A stretch of DNA of 64,000 bases from Pectobacterium carotovorum (GTDB lineage Bacteria; Pseudomonadota; Gammaproteobacteria; Enterobacterales; Enterobacteriaceae): the NCBI RefSeq assembly GCF_900129615.1, contig NZ_FQWI01000005.1, positions 124,001-188,000 of the forward strand. The letters run 5' to 3'. Shown piece after piece: positions 16,837-27,060 of this stretch (position 1 is its first letter; each line of letters begins with the position of its first letter). The position numbers and the translations under genes were made by a program. A model generated the notes under the pieces. The model worked only from the letters and a program-made list of their open reading frames with translations, was not told the origin of the DNA and did no database searches.

Positions 16837-16891
16837 GTACGCGTACTTTATTTTTAGTTAACGGGAATATTTTCGGTTAACAGGAGCGTTT

Positions 16892-18205
16892 ATGAGCGAG
16901 GTATTACCTCTGATAACCCGCCGTGGCGATCGCATTGCGATCGTGAGCGGATTACGCACCCCATTTGCCCGGCAGGCAACGGCCTATCATGGTGTACCTG
17001 CCATCGAATTAGGGAAGCTCGTCACCAGCGAATTACTGGTTCGCACCGGGATCGATCCTGAATTGATCGAGCTATTGGTCTTTGGGCAGGTGGTTCAAAT
17101 GCCGGAAGCGCCGAATATCGCCCGAGAGATCGTGCTCGGCACGGGCATGAGTGTGCATACCGATGCCTATAGCGTGTCGCGCGCCTGCGCTACCAGCTTT
17201 CAGGCAGTCGCCAACGTGGCGGAAAGCATTATGGCGGGTACGGTGGAAGTCGGGATTGCTGGCGGGGCGGATTCCTCTTCCGTGCTGCCGATTGGCGTCA
17301 GCAAAGCGTTGGCCAGAACGCTGGTGGATATGAACAAGGCTCGGACACTGAGCCAGAAATTGAAACTGTTAAGCGGCCTGCGCCCGAAAGACCTGCTACC
17401 GGTTGCGCCCGCCGTGGCGGAGTATTCTACCGGATTGCGCATGGGCGATACCGCCGAACAAATGGCAAAAACCTACGGCATCACGCGTGAAGAGCAGGAT
17501 GAACTGGCGCACCGCTCGCACAAGCTGGCGGCTCAGGCTTGGGAATCCGGCGTGCTGCGCGATGAAGTCATGACGGCTTACGTCCCACCTTATGACAAGG
17601 CGCTGAGCGAAGATAACAATGTGCGTCATGATTCCGCACTGGATCAATATTCCCGCTTACGCCCGGCGTTCGATCGCCGACACGGTACGGTCACGGCGGC
17701 GAACAGTACGCCGCTGACGGATGGTGCGGCGGCGGTATTGATGATGAGTGAGTCTAAGGCCAAAAGTCTGGGGCTCACGCCGCTGGGCTACCTGCGCAGC
17801 TATGCATTCAGCGCCATCGGCGTGCAGCGTGATATGTTGCTGGGGCCGGCTTACGCCTCCCCGCTGGCGTTGGCAAGGGCCGGCGTGACGCTGAGCGATC
17901 TGACGCTTATTGATATGCACGAAGCCTTTGCCGCCCAAACGTTGGCAAATCTCAAACTGTTTGCCAGCGATGAGTTCGCCCGGAATCAACTGGGTAGAAA
18001 CGCTGCGCTAGGCGAGGTGGATCGTGACAAGTTCAATGTGTTGGGGGGATCCATTGCCTATGGACACCCCTTTGCTGCCACCGGGGCGAGGATGATTACC
18101 CAAACGCTGAATGAACTGCGTCGTCGCGGCGGCGGGTTGGGATTAACCACCGCCTGCGCGGCTGGTGGGCTGGGTGCGGCAATGGTACTGGAGGTGACGC
18201 CATGA
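16892..18205 (+). CDS. fadI: 3-ketoacyl-CoA thiolase FadI
   Basis: A 437-residue thiolase that cleaves 3-ketoacyl-CoA to acetyl-CoA and a shortened acyl-CoA, as beta subunit of the FadI/FadJ complex (the anaerobic and medium/long-chain beta-oxidation system). The nucleophile Cys is in SRACATSFQ. The second motif is [16 protein letters not shown], with its His, and the C-terminal catalytic Cys is in [16 protein letters not shown] six bases before ATG supports the start. The last bases overlap the fadJ start as ATGA, so translation is coupled. Confidence 0.97.
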   Translation: MSEVLPLITRRGDRIAIVSGLRTPFARQATAYHGVPAIELGKLVTSELLVRTGIDPELIELLVFGQVVQMPEAPNIAREIVLGTGMSVHTDAYSVSRACATSFQAVANVAESIMAGTVEVGIAGGADSSSVLPIGVSKALARTLVDMNKARTLSQKLKLLSGLRPKDLLPVAPAVAEYSTGLRMGDTAEQMAKTYGITREEQDELAHRSHKLAAQAWESGVLRDEVMTAYVPPYDKALSEDNNVRHDSALDQYSRLRPAFDRRHGTVTAANSTPLTDGAAAVLMMSESKAKSLGLTPLGYLRSYAFSAIGVQRDMLLGPAYASPLALARAGVTLSDLTLIDMHEAFAAQTLANLKLFASDEFARNQLGRNAALGEVDRDKFNVLGGSIAYGHPFAATGARMITQTLNELRRRGGGLGLTTACAAGGLGAAMVLEVTP

Positions 18206-20418
18206 ACGATCAACAGCCTTTCTCCGTGACAACATCGTCTGCAACGGAAAAAACAGCGCCCGTAACGGAAATCCCCTCAGCCTTTTCCCTAACGATTCGG
18301 CCGGACAATATCGGCGTTATTTGCATTGATGTCCCCGGCGAGAAGGTGAACACGCTAAAGAGCGAATTTGCAGAACAGATTCTTTCGGTCTTCGAGCTGG
18401 CGCGGCAGCATGCGACGCTCAGGGGGCTGATTTTTATTTCCGCCAAGCCTGATTCGTTTATCGCCGGGGCGGATATCACCATGTTGAATCAGTGCAGCAG
18501 CGCCGAACAGGCAGAGAATCTGGCGAAGCAAGGGCAGGAAACGTTCGATCAGGTGGCCGCGCTGCCGTTCCCCGTGGTGGCCGCGATCCACGGTGCCTGT
18601 CTGGGCGGTGGGCTGGAGCTGGCATTGGCGTGCGACTATCGCGTCTGCTCGCTGGATGAAAAAACTGTACTAGGGCTACCGGAAGTGCAGCTTGGCCTTC
18701 TTCCCGGTTCAGGTGGAACGCAGCGGTTGCCACGGTTAATTGGTCTGGATAGCGCGCTGGATCTTATTCTGACCGGTCGCCACCTCCGTGCGAGTCAGGC
18801 GTTACGACAAGGGCTGGTTGATGAGGCCGTCCCGCACGATATCCTGCTGGAGACGGCGGTCGAGATTCTCAAAAAAGGAAAACGCAAAGCGGTGCCGCTG
18901 GGCTGGCGTTCTCGTCTGCTGAGCAGTCCGGGCATTCGCCATGTGCTGTTCAAAATAGTGAAACGCAAAACGCGTGCGAAAACACACGGCAACTATCCGG
19001 CCACGGAAAAAATCATTCAGGTGGTGCGTCGAGGTATAGAAAAAGGCCGTGAGGAAGGGTATCGGCACGAGGCGCGAGCGTTTGGCAAACTGGTGATGAC
19101 GCCGGAATCGGCTGCGCTACGCCATCTGTTCTTTGCCTCCAATGCATTAAAGAAAACCGCCGGTGCGGCCTCTGAAGCGAAACCGATCCACCGCGTCGGT
19201 ATTCTCGGTGGTGGGCTAATGGGCGGTGGGATCGCTAGCGTTACGGCGACGCGCGGGCAGTTGCCGGTGCGCATTAAAGATATCAATGAACAGGGCATTA
19301 ATCATGCGCTGAAGTACAACTGGCAGTTGCTGACCAAACGTGTTCAGAGTAAGCGGATGAAGCCGACGGAGCGCCAGCGGTTGATGACGTTGATTTCCGG
19401 CAGTACGGACTACCGCGGTTTTGAACATGCAGATATCGTCATTGAGGCCGTTTTTGAAGATCTGGCGCTGAAGCGGCAAATGGTAACGGAGATTGAAGAG
19501 CACGCTGCACCGCACACGATTTTCGCATCGAATACCTCCTCGCTGCCGATCCACCAGATCGCAGAGGGCGCGCGCCGTCCGCAACAGGTTGTGGGTCTGC
19601 ACTACTTTAGCCCAGTGGACAAAATGCCGCTGGTTGAAGTTATCCCTCACGCTCACACCAGCGCAGAGACGGTCGCAACGACGGTGGCTCTGGCGAGAAA
19701 GCAGGGGAAAACCGCGATCGTCGTGGGTGATAGCGCCGGTTTTTATGTGAACCGTATATTAGCGCCTTATATCAACGAAGCTGCTTATTGCCTGCTGGAA
19801 GGGGAACCGATCGAATCGATTGACTATGCGCTGGTACGCTTTGGCTTCCCTGTCGGCCCGCTCGCGCTGCTTGATGAAGTCGGTATTGATGTCGCGACCA
19901 AAATTGTGCCGGTGCTGAGTGAAGAACTGGGCAAGCGCTTCACCTCTCCACCTGCGTTTGATGCGATCCTGAAAGATGGGCGCAAAGGGCGTAAGAATGG
20001 AAAAGGGTTCTATCGATACAATAAAACGCGCCGTTTCTGGCACGCGGGCAGAGAGGTAGACTGCTCGGTTTATCCGCTACTGGATGTTACGGCGAAGGCC
20101 CATATTGATCCTGCGCTGATCAGCCAGCGTGCCGTGATGATGATGTTGAATGAGGCCGCGCGTTGTCTGGATGAAGGGGTGATCCAGTGCGCCCGCGATG
20201 GCGATATCGGCGCGGTATTTGGCATTGGTTTCCCACCTTTCCTCGGCGGGCCGTTCCACTATATGGATCGTCTGGGGGTGGAAACGGTCGTGAAAACGCT
20301 ACTGGTGCTGCAACAACAGTATGGCGATCGGTTCGCACCCTGTGAACGTTTGCTCGCGATGCGGGAAGGTCGGCGGACGTTTTATCCGCCAACCGATGAA
20401 GACCAGAGCGCTAGTTGA
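18202..20418 (+). CDS. fadJ: Multifunctional beta-oxidation protein FadJ
   Basis: A 738-residue alpha subunit. The N-terminal enoyl-CoA hydratase/isomerase part (roughly residues 30-220) includes [18 protein letters not shown] and [14 protein letters not shown]. The 3-hydroxyacyl-CoA dehydrogenase part follows with [15 protein letters not shown] (NAD-binding) and the C-terminal domain with [14 protein letters not shown]. It hydrates enoyl-CoA and oxidises 3-hydroxyacyl-CoA for FadI. An extra N-terminal 20-30 residues ([14 protein letters not shown]) make it slightly longer than E. coli FadJ (714). Its 3' end overlaps the convergent fimbrial adhesin gene by eight bases. Confidence 0.97.
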   Translation: MNDQQPFSVTTSSATEKTAPVTEIPSAFSLTIRPDNIGVICIDVPGEKVNTLKSEFAEQILSVFELARQHATLRGLIFISAKPDSFIAGADITMLNQCSSAEQAENLAKQGQETFDQVAALPFPVVAAIHGACLGGGLELALACDYRVCSLDEKTVLGLPEVQLGLLPGSGGTQRLPRLIGLDSALDLILTGRHLRASQALRQGLVDEAVPHDILLETAVEILKKGKRKAVPLGWRSRLLSSPGIRHVLFKIVKRKTRAKTHGNYPATEKIIQVVRRGIEKGREEGYRHEARAFGKLVMTPESAALRHLFFASNALKKTAGAASEAKPIHRVGILGGGLMGGGIASVTATRGQLPVRIKDINEQGINHALKYNWQLLTKRVQSKRMKPTERQRLMTLISGSTDYRGFEHADIVIEAVFEDLALKRQMVTEIEEHAAPHTIFASNTSSLPIHQIAEGARRPQQVVGLHYFSPVDKMPLVEVIPHAHTSAETVATTVALARKQGKTAIVVGDSAGFYVNRILAPYINEAAYCLLEGEPIESIDYALVRFGFPVGPLALLDEVGIDVATKIVPVLSEELGKRFTSPPAFDAILKDGRKGRKNGKGFYRYNKTRRFWHAGREVDCSVYPLLDVTAKAHIDPALISQRAVMMMLNEAARCLDEGVIQCARDGDIGAVFGIGFPPFLGGPFHYMDRLGVETVVKTLLVLQQQYGDRFAPCERLLAMREGRRTFYPPTDEDQSAS

Positions 20419-21421
20419 TCGTGACGTTAATCGTGACGGTATCTTTATACGCGCCTTCTGGCTTGCTGGCCTGACTGGCGTTAATGCGGGCGGTGTACGG
20501 GATACTCTGCGTAATCCCTGTACCCGTTCCGCTGTAATCGTTGGTCTCGGTCCAGGCGATGTTTCCCGTGCGATAGAGCTGATATTGCAAATAGTAAGGC
20601 GTGCCGCCGACGGTGGCCGTCATTCTACGCCAGTTGGCATCATCGGGGTGGGTGCTGACCAGCTTGACGGTATAGGCTCCCAGCAGCGTACAGCGAACCC
20701 CGAGGCTATTATTGACCGCCGCGAAATCGGCGGGAAACGCCGCAATACCAAAACTGACATTCGGCGCACTGGTGATCTGGCAATCATTAGTGATATTCAT
20801 GGTGATATTGAGGGTTGAAGTGGTTGAGCCTCTTTCGTAAACACAAAGACCGAGTGCCCCCAGCGAACAAAGTTCATAATCCCATTTGATGGTTACCGTA
20901 TCGGTATAGGTCCCGGCCGCCACGTTGTTGCCGATACTGGTGCGGATATAGATCGGTATCGTGCCGTCAGTGGAATTAAACAGACCTAATATGTCCAGAA
21001 AGGTCGTTCGGGTCCAGGTATAGGTCGAGTTAATGTTATAGAGCGTACCGCAGCCAGAATCCATACACAGGTTGTAAGGCACATAGTCTGTGCTCGTCCC
21101 CCTGCGCATCCGCATGGTAGTGCCGCTCGGGTTGCTATCACTCTGTATCGTCGCGGTGATGGTATTGGTACTGGCTAAACTCAGCAGGCTCCCCGTACAG
21201 CGGAATCCACTCCCCGATGTCACAATCTGGGGAGTGCCGTTAACACCGACAACGGAAGAGGCATAAGGCCCCAGTGTAGTGGAACTTGGTGGCGTCGTGC
21301 AGGCGGCGTAGCTAACGGGCGCGTAATACAGCGCCATCAGCAGGAAAGCCAGACATAGCCAACGGGCCGCTCGCCGGTTAGCGGGGGAGAAGTGCTGGAT
21401 TTTCGGTATCGGAGTCAGCAT
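20411..21421 (-). CDS. Spore-coat-U tip adhesin of archaic fimbriae (CsuE-like)
   Basis: A 336-residue secreted protein with two spore coat U (SCPU) domains. The signal peptide ends ...VSYA, then [14 protein letters not shown]; the second domain begins near [14 protein letters not shown]. Both domains end with the donor-strand pattern ([11 protein letters not shown] and [11 protein letters not shown]). In Csu-type pili the last gene encodes the two-domain tip adhesin, and both its position downstream of the usher and its size fit. It starts four bases after the usher stop, with AAAGGA as binding site. Confidence 0.85.
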   Translation of the reverse strand: MLTPIPKIQHFSPANRRAARWLCLAFLLMALYYAPVSYAACTTPPSSTTLGPYASSVVGVNGTPQIVTSGSGFRCTGSLLSLASTNTITATIQSDSNPSGTTMRMRRGTSTDYVPYNLCMDSGCGTLYNINSTYTWTRTTFLDILGLFNSTDGTIPIYIRTSIGNNVAAGTYTDTVTIKWDYELCSLGALGLCVYERGSTTSTLNITMNITNDCQITSAPNVSFGIAAFPADFAAVNNSLGVRCTLLGAYTVKLVSTHPDDANWRRMTATVGGTPYYLQYQLYRTGNIAWTETNDYSGTGTGITQSIPYTARINASQASKPEGAYKDTVTINVTIN

Positions 21422-21425
21422 CTTT

Positions 21426-23828
21426 TTATCCTTTTGAGTCAGTCTGGCAGGTCAGCGGGCCGATGGCCGCCATCATGGTCTGTGATTCCGGTAGTGAGAA
21501 TTCCACCCGGCAAAGCCGCCCGTCCTCTTGTTTAAAGCGTAAGCGGTTAGCCGTTCCCAGATTGGTGAAATAGACCAGACCATCGTAGCCGCTGATGGTG
21601 GTGTCGCCGCTGACGTCGTCTGTTATCCAGGTGCCGATGGTGAGCGGGTTGCCATCCGTATTGCGCAGCTTAATGTTGGCGGATCGCACGGCATGAACGG
21701 GGAACGTAACGACAGTGCCGCTGCCTTCTTTGACCGACACGCGCGATTCCACCTGTGGGGTGGCGACGTTGGCTGGCAGTTGTAACGTATCGATTTCCAC
21801 TTTCGCGGGGTAGTTGGACACGACCCACGGCACGAGTAAATGGCCGCGTTTGTTGGTTTTACCCACCAGTTGGTTTTCATATTTTACCGGGACGTCAGGG
21901 TATCCTTCGGTATCGACCACAATAAAAGCGTCGTTGATACGGTTACTGGCGAAAAGCCCGCTGTTCATGTAGATCAGCGAGCCGCTCAGTTCCCCCCACT
22001 GCGTGGTATTTCCTTCATTACCATACGTTCCGCCGGCAAGCATGGCATAAGGGCCGCGCCAGTTCAGCGAGCCTTGGTGATAAGGGGTTTTTCCTGCGCC
22101 ATACGCGGCGTTCCAGCCTAATCCACCTTCTGTCGGCACGGTACGGTTCACTCCGACACGCGGTGAATAATCGCCATTGCTATCGCGCTGAACGCCGGCA
22201 TTAATGCTGCCGTTTGTACCAAAAGGCATCACGAACTGGATCTGGGCGCTGTAGCCGTTTTCTCCCAGTTCTTTGTTAAAGGCGAGGTAAATAGAGCTGT
22301 CTTGCCAGACCTGACGGCTGAAAGAGAAATTCAGCAGGCGGGTACGGGTTGAATCGTACGTACGGATATCGAAATACCCCACGCCGAATGAGCCGTTGCC
22401 TTCACCGAAGATTTGGCTGCTGAGCGTTGCCTGATAGCTTTCCCGGCTGAGGCGACCTTCCGTGAGGACGGCGGTTAAATCGCGGTAGGCTTCACTGCGT
22501 TTAGCGTGTTGAAAACTCAGGCCAAATGCGGAGGTGTAGTAGGAGTAGCCCGTAGTGTATTGGTGCCCGGTGGCTTCTTTTTCGCTCTGGCTGTAGGACG
22601 AACTCAGTGTGCCCCAGCGGCCGATGGTAAAATCCGCCCCTGCGCCGAGCAGATAGAGATCCTGTACCGCTTCGCCATGCGCCGATACCGTCAGTTTATT
22701 GGTTAACCCGTAGCGATAGATGCCGCTAACGGCAGGATCGTCAGTATAGGCGTTATTCTTTACCCCATAGTCCTGACGCAACACGCCAACGGACAGATCG
22801 AAATCACTTAATCCCTCCCTCAGCAACGAGTTGGAGACGTAAAAGGGGATCGTGGTGGAAACTTGCCGCCCCTGAGCATCCGTGGTGATGACGGTCGCTT
22901 CCCCTGCGCCGTTAAGGTAAGGCGTATTCGTAAGGGTGAAGGGGCCAGCATTCAGACTGGTGCTGTTCGCTTTATAGCCGTTGATAAACAGATCCAGCGT
23001 GCTGGGTACGGCAGCCGTACCGGTATATTGCAACATCGGATAGGTCACGATATCCGGGCGGAGGGCGAAATTGCGAGCGATGCGTAGGCCACCCATGCGC
23101 ACCGAGTTGCTCCACGTCAGGGAGTTGCTGATCAGATCGCCAACCTGATAGGTGAGCATGCGTTCGTTATCGTTATAGCGCCAATAGGTGTCGAAACGCT
23201 GATAGTCACCTTGCTGTGCAGTATTGCCGCTCGACGTGAAATAGTAGATCCCCGTGTTGGATAAGGTTCCATAGGGACTGAAAACGCGCTGTTCCATCCA
23301 ACTGTTGAGTGAATCTGCATTGCCGCGGGATGAAGTGTAATAAAGGTTATAGTTGAACAACAATCCGGGGCTGCTGCGGGCGGGGATACGTGCCATGTCT
23401 TGCCCTCCGCCTTCAATGGACTGCTCTGGTAGCCAGAGTGTGGGCACAGTGAGTTTTAGCTGCTGTATGGCCTGATCGTAATCGGCAGTCACCTCTGGCA
23501 GAGCGCTAACATTGACCAGCCCCGTACTTTGCTCTGGTAAGCGGATGTGATTCGAACGCAGCGTTGCTGCATCCACATAATAGCTCCCGGCACGATACGT
23601 GACAGGGACAACCGTGTTATCGCTCTGTCCGTTAACGGAAAGCGTTAAATAATAAACGGACTCGCTGAGCGAGGGCATGGTGCTGGGGGGCGCGGGAAGA
23701 TCGGTATAGTCTTCCGCGAGAATCGTCGCAGAATAAAACAGCGCAAATGGAGCGTATATGAGCAGGGGGAAGGCAACGGTTTTGCACTTCATACCTGGTT
23801 TCACCATAGCTTCATGGCCAATAGACAC
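21426..23828 (-). CDS. Archaic (Csu-type) outer-membrane fimbrial usher
   Basis: An 800-residue usher that polymerises and secretes chaperone-bound pilins across the outer membrane. After the signal peptide (MKCKTVAFPLLIYAPFALF) come a periplasmic N-terminal domain (LPLSESV-like SLSESVYYLTLSVNG), a beta-barrel with RMGGLRIARNFALRPD and the plug region, and C-terminal domains with VESRVSVKEGSG. The archaic ushers are fairly short (about 800 residues), matching this. It follows the chaperone with a small gap (about 22 bases). The exact start is uncertain: GTG 23828, ATG 23807 or ATG 23792 are possible, none with a strong site. Confidence 0.88.
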   Translation of the reverse strand: MSIGHEAMVKPGMKCKTVAFPLLIYAPFALFYSATILAEDYTDLPAPPSTMPSLSESVYYLTLSVNGQSDNTVVPVTYRAGSYYVDAATLRSNHIRLPEQSTGLVNVSALPEVTADYDQAIQQLKLTVPTLWLPEQSIEGGGQDMARIPARSSPGLLFNYNLYYTSSRGNADSLNSWMEQRVFSPYGTLSNTGIYYFTSSGNTAQQGDYQRFDTYWRYNDNERMLTYQVGDLISNSLTWSNSVRMGGLRIARNFALRPDIVTYPMLQYTGTAAVPSTLDLFINGYKANSTSLNAGPFTLTNTPYLNGAGEATVITTDAQGRQVSTTIPFYVSNSLLREGLSDFDLSVGVLRQDYGVKNNAYTDDPAVSGIYRYGLTNKLTVSAHGEAVQDLYLLGAGADFTIGRWGTLSSSYSQSEKEATGHQYTTGYSYYTSAFGLSFQHAKRSEAYRDLTAVLTEGRLSRESYQATLSSQIFGEGNGSFGVGYFDIRTYDSTRTRLLNFSFSRQVWQDSSIYLAFNKELGENGYSAQIQFVMPFGTNGSINAGVQRDSNGDYSPRVGVNRTVPTEGGLGWNAAYGAGKTPYHQGSLNWRGPYAMLAGGTYGNEGNTTQWGELSGSLIYMNSGLFASNRINDAFIVVDTEGYPDVPVKYENQLVGKTNKRGHLLVPWVVSNYPAKVEIDTLQLPANVATPQVESRVSVKEGSGTVVTFPVHAVRSANIKLRNTDGNPLTIGTWITDDVSGDTTISGYDGLVYFTNLGTANRLRFKQEDGRLCRVEFSLPESQTMMAAIGPLTCQTDSKG

Positions 23829-23850
23829 GCTTCTGCCGTTAACCGAGCCA

Positions 23851-24636
23851 TCATTCGCGTTTAATCAAAATGGGATCGGTGATATCGATCAGGTTGGTGA
23901 AGAGCTGCATCGCCGCACCCGGTGTAGATGCGCCCGCAGGCAACGGCCAACGCATCTCTTGCCCCGGTAGCACATAGCCTAAAAAGCCGTCGGTTACCTT
24001 TACCCGGCTTCCTTTCCCGCTTTGGTCGGCTGACCAATAAACGTTACTCAGACGAGCATGGACCACACCACGATTGCGGACATAAAGATAGTTTTTCCCC
24101 CCAACCGCACTGACTCGCCAACTGAGCTCGGGCAGCGTTGGTTCTGCGTTGGCACGCCGTTTACCCGGGCGAATATGCGTCCAGACACCTGCACCATCAA
24201 GGAACAACGGCAGTAGGTAGCGCATCTGGAATTGCAGACCCATCTGTGGTGAGTTTTGCTGGTTGGGAGCGGCAATTTCATCAACGATGATGCGATAAGC
24301 CTGCTCGGTATTGGCAGGCGCGGGGTTGACGCGAATCAGGCGCACCATATTGCGCTTACCCGGTTCCAGCGTCATGAACGGTGGTGTGGCAATGACGTTA
24401 CTTTGCTCGGCATAACGATCCTGAAAATCTATCTGCTTCCACGACATGATGCGGATTTGCAAGCCGACGGGTGCATTCCCCTTGTTTTCCAGCCACAGCG
24501 CCGAGCTGCTCTCATCGGACTCAATAACCTGATAGATCGGCCAAACAAGAATAGAGCTGGCGGCAAAGCAAGACGAGGCGAAACCGCTTAATAAAAAGAC
24601 CATTGCCCGAATAAAAAACGTCATTTTCCTTTTCAT
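23851..24636 (-). CDS. Periplasmic fimbrial chaperone (archaic type)
   Basis: A 261-residue PapD-like chaperone. The signal ends ...SCFAAS, followed by ILVWPIYQVIESDESSSALWLENKG (the first strands). LEPGKRNMVRLIRVNP is the conserved basic strand that donates to pilins, and EQAYRIIVDEI is the usual F1 to G1 motif. It folds and caps the SCPU-type pilins for the usher. It lies between the second pilin and the usher in the classic order. The start at 24636 or at ATG 24624, which has a better AAAAGGA site, remains open. Confidence 0.9.
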   Translation of the reverse strand: MKRKMTFFIRAMVFLLSGFASSCFAASSILVWPIYQVIESDESSSALWLENKGNAPVGLQIRIMSWKQIDFQDRYAEQSNVIATPPFMTLEPGKRNMVRLIRVNPAPANTEQAYRIIVDEIAAPNQQNSPQMGLQFQMRYLLPLFLDGAGVWTHIRPGKRRANAEPTLPELSWRVSAVGGKNYLYVRNRGVVHARLSNVYWSADQSGKGSRVKVTDGFLGYVLPGQEMRWPLPAGASTPGAAMQLFTNLIDITDPILIKRE

Positions 24637-24659
24637 CCTGTGTTCACCCTGTTTTGTTT

Positions 24660-25196
24660 TTAATAAGTCAGGCTGACGGTCACGTTATCGGTATAAACCC
24701 CTGCGGGAGGAAGAGGCGTGCCGCCAAAATAGCGGGCATAGACGGTGTAGGTCTGGGTTGTGGCCGGAAAAGAGGCGATGTTGAGTGCCAGACCTCCCGT
24801 TCCCCATACCTGTGTGCGTGCCGCATCGCGGTAGAGCTGATAAGCCAACAGGCGCGTTCCTGCTGTATTTTTCAGATAACGTTGTGTGCTGTCACCGCCA
24901 TTGGTGCCGTAGCTCAGTTCAATAACGGCGCTGATGCCTGGCGTACAGGTCGCGATAATTGACCCACCGCCGCTGGTGCTGGCGATATCCACGTTGGTCG
25001 CCGTGGCGCTGCGCGTCCCAAAATTCAGCGTACCCATGTTGGGCTGGCTGCTTGCCGTGCTGGTGCCAAAAACACAGCCTTTTTGTATCGTTGCCATGAC
25101 ATCAAATGTGCTGCTCACGGTGAGCGCTATCGCTACCGTAGGGACAATGGTGCCCGACAGCAGAAATGGCAAAATCAGAACCGACGAAAAACGCAT
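24660..25196 (-). CDS. Spore-coat-U pilin (minor or second subunit)
   Basis: A 178-residue secreted SCPU-domain protein. The signal is MRFSSVLILPFLLSGTIVPTVAIALT, then SSTFDVMATIQKGCVFG, the first strand and first Cys. It ends YTDNVTVSLTY, the C-terminal strand. The two Cys (KGCVFG and IATCTPG) should form the SCPU disulfide. The gene lies after the major pilin and a long leader; it is probably a minor or adaptor pilin (CsuA/CsuB-like). Confidence 0.8.
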   Translation of the reverse strand: MRFSSVLILPFLLSGTIVPTVAIALTVSSTFDVMATIQKGCVFGTSTASSQPNMGTLNFGTRSATATNVDIASTSGGGSIIATCTPGISAVIELSYGTNGGDSTQRYLKNTAGTRLLAYQLYRDAARTQVWGTGGLALNIASFPATTQTYTVYARYFGGTPLPPAGVYTDNVTVSLTY

Positions 25197-25210
25197 CGCA
25201 ATACCAGCGG

Positions 25211-25309
25211 TTACGTAAATTGAACGGCGACACGAGAAACGTCTGAAGTCAAAAGGAGCGACGTGGCGTAGTCAGTAAACGCAGCATCGCGTATGAGATG
25301 TGGTGACAT
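25211..25309 (-). CDS. Possible 32-residue leader peptide between pilin genes
   Basis: An ORF of 33 codons starting MSPHLIRDAAFTDYATSLL on the minus strand, with a perfect Shine-Dalgarno AAGGAG about five bases before the ATG at 25309. It ends 15 bases before the second pilin's ATG. The peptide has no signal or family I know. It may act as a translated leader that couples translation of the second pilin, whose own binding site is weak, or it may be chance. Confidence 0.35.
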   Translation of the reverse strand: MSPHLIRDAAFTDYATSLLLTSDVSRVAVQFT

Positions 25310-25344
25310 AACGGCTCCTTTTTTGTGGATCAATGACCCTAGAA

Positions 25345-25370
25345 AGGCCGACATACGAGCATGTCGGCCT
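25345..25370 (-). promoter_or_regulatory. Intercistronic stem-loop in the fimbrial operon
   Basis: AGGCCGACAT (25345-25354) pairs perfectly with ATGTCGGCCT (25361-25370), just after the major pilin stop. Read on the minus strand it is followed by TTTCTAGGG, too T-poor for a strong terminator. It may stabilise the abundant pilin message or attenuate the downstream genes. Confidence 0.6.
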
Positions 25371-25378
25371 GTAAAAAA

Positions 25379-25930
25379 TTACCATACGATAGTTGCTGCG
25401 ACGGTGTCGGTGTAAGAACCCGCAACGGGTGACAGAACAGTCTGGTCTGATGGCAGAATGCGGGCATAGACCGGAACCAACTGCGGGTTGCCAGTGGCGA
25501 CAATCGCAATACCTGTACTCCCCGTAGCCGTAAGCTCGGCACTACGGTTGCTGTCGCTGTATAAACGATAAGGGACGTTATACGTGCCCGTTCCTGGTGC
25601 GAGTCTGCGCAGTGCGCCGCTGTCGTTCAGCCCGGCGCCAATGTTCAGCGTGGCAGGGGTGCCAACAGAGCACGTGACCGTAATCCCGCTGCCTCCCGCA
25701 CTGGTGGACTGGCTATCAATATTGGCGGTCAAATCGGAATGGGAACCAAAATTAATCGTACCCCATATGCCGCTTTGGCCCGCGCTTCCGTTATTGATAG
25801 TACAGGCGGCAGTAATCGTTAAGGATACGGGGATCTGGCCGTTAATCGTCACGCTGCTTGCGGTGTGGGAAAAGCCGAATGTGGTGAAAAGTGTAGCCAG
25901 AATAGGTAATGTTATTCGTTTAGAATTCAT
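25379..25930 (-). CDS. Major spore-coat-U pilin (CsuA/B-like)
   Basis: A 183-residue fimbrial subunit. The signal MNSKRITLPILATLFTTFGF precedes HTASSVTINGQIPVSLTITAACTINNG, the typical donor strand and first Cys. It ends YTDTVAATIVW. AAGGA eight bases before the ATG at 25930 supports the start; a longer frame reaches 25990. It is the first gene of the operon, as is CsuA/B, and so probably the main shaft subunit. The pilus likely helps surface attachment and biofilm formation, as in Acinetobacter Csu, by family inference. Confidence 0.85.
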   Translation of the reverse strand: MNSKRITLPILATLFTTFGFSHTASSVTINGQIPVSLTITAACTINNGSAGQSGIWGTINFGSHSDLTANIDSQSTSAGGSGITVTCSVGTPATLNIGAGLNDSGALRRLAPGTGTYNVPYRLYSDSNRSAELTATGSTGIAIVATGNPQLVPVYARILPSDQTVLSPVAGSYTDTVAATIVW

Positions 25931-27060
25931 AACGATTCCTTTATATTCCTCTAACTTATTTTCATCGAAAATGTCTTCACGAAAGCGCATTTATTTCCGT
26001 GAAAACTGCTCGTCACGAATGACTATTACAAAAGTAATCATAACGAGTCGTTTTAATCAGTACGGATATTTATATGGCATGGATTAACCGATCGGGAAAA
26101 CACAGAGCATGTATTCTTTTTCCTGAACGTCTAAGCCACTGACACAAAAATGTCGCACTACTGAAATAGATATCGCTATTACTTTCAGTACGTTCCGTAT
26201 GGTTAAGGTCATGCTATCAAGAAAACGTATTACTTATTTTATCTTCCGTGGTGTGAATAATTTCGAACATATAAATAACAGAGAAATTCTTCGGACTTTA
26301 TCCTGAATTGCACATTCGTCCATAAATAGAAGAGCAATCTATTTTTATTATATGACGTTATATTCTGTGTAATTACCTTGTTTATAAAAAATGAATAGTA
26401 AAGAAAAGTGCTATTTAAGATAAAGATAGAACCAGAGTGGTTTTTTAACAATGTCACAAAAATTGATATGCGTTAAAAAAGTACAAGAAATCGACATTTT
26501 TGATTTTATCAGTATTTTATTCTGATTTTTTGTTCGTTACTGAATTCTGTATCCTATTTTTTGATTTTATTGTAAGTATTTACAATGGCCATTATAAAGA
26601 TATGGTTATGTATTTTGAGTGGGTCGATTCTGCCGTGTGTTTATGAAATTTTTTATTTATCATGTAATTAATGATGTAGGGGGGAAGTCGGAGTGAACCT
26701 GATGACTCTGCTGATACATTACTATTATTGACTCGTTGGCGACGGATCCGCTAAAAACGCGCCTTGAGAATGGTTAATGTTATAACAGTATTCTGCCACA
26801 TTTTGGGTTGAAACCCGTGGGTGGGAAGCGGAGATAATGCGTTTTTCTACCAAAACCTGATCTCTGGTGAGTTTACATAGCGAGAAACTCAGGTAACCTA
26901 CAACAATAAAGCGGTTATACCCGTCATACTTGAATGATTTAGGGTATCTACTTTATCTATGGCTTCTATTGCAGGTATGCCAAAGAGGCAGCAAAGCCAA
27001 TGCTCATACAGCATTAAGTATGAGGATATATCATATATTTCATTAACATAGCGGTGTAAT
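25931..27060. other. Long AT-rich region upstream of the fimbrial operon and sixA
   Basis: About 1130 bases with no confident gene. The fimbrial promoter and regulatory sites should lie in the part nearest 25931, and the sixA promoter near 27000. A 72-codon minus-strand frame (26239-26457) has unlikely composition. An ERIC remnant sits at 26917-26947. The high AT content suggests nucleoid protein (H-NS) control of the fimbriae, by analogy only. Confidence 0.5.
26917..26947. repeat. Deleted ERIC remnant (31 bp)
   Basis: ATACCCGTCATACTTGAA joins directly, after two bases, to ATTTAGGGTAT. These are the two ends of the ERIC element at 9763-9887 with the whole centre missing, so it is probably an internally deleted copy. 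Confidence 0.6.

Noticed and set aside
16647-16880. 77-codon frame between yfcZ and fadI
   Set aside because: Overlaps the yfcZ terminator and FadR site; composition not protein-like.
26239-26457. 72-codon minus-strand frame upstream of the fimbriae
   Set aside because: AT-rich Tyr/Phe/Asn/Ser residue mix, no binding site and no family.
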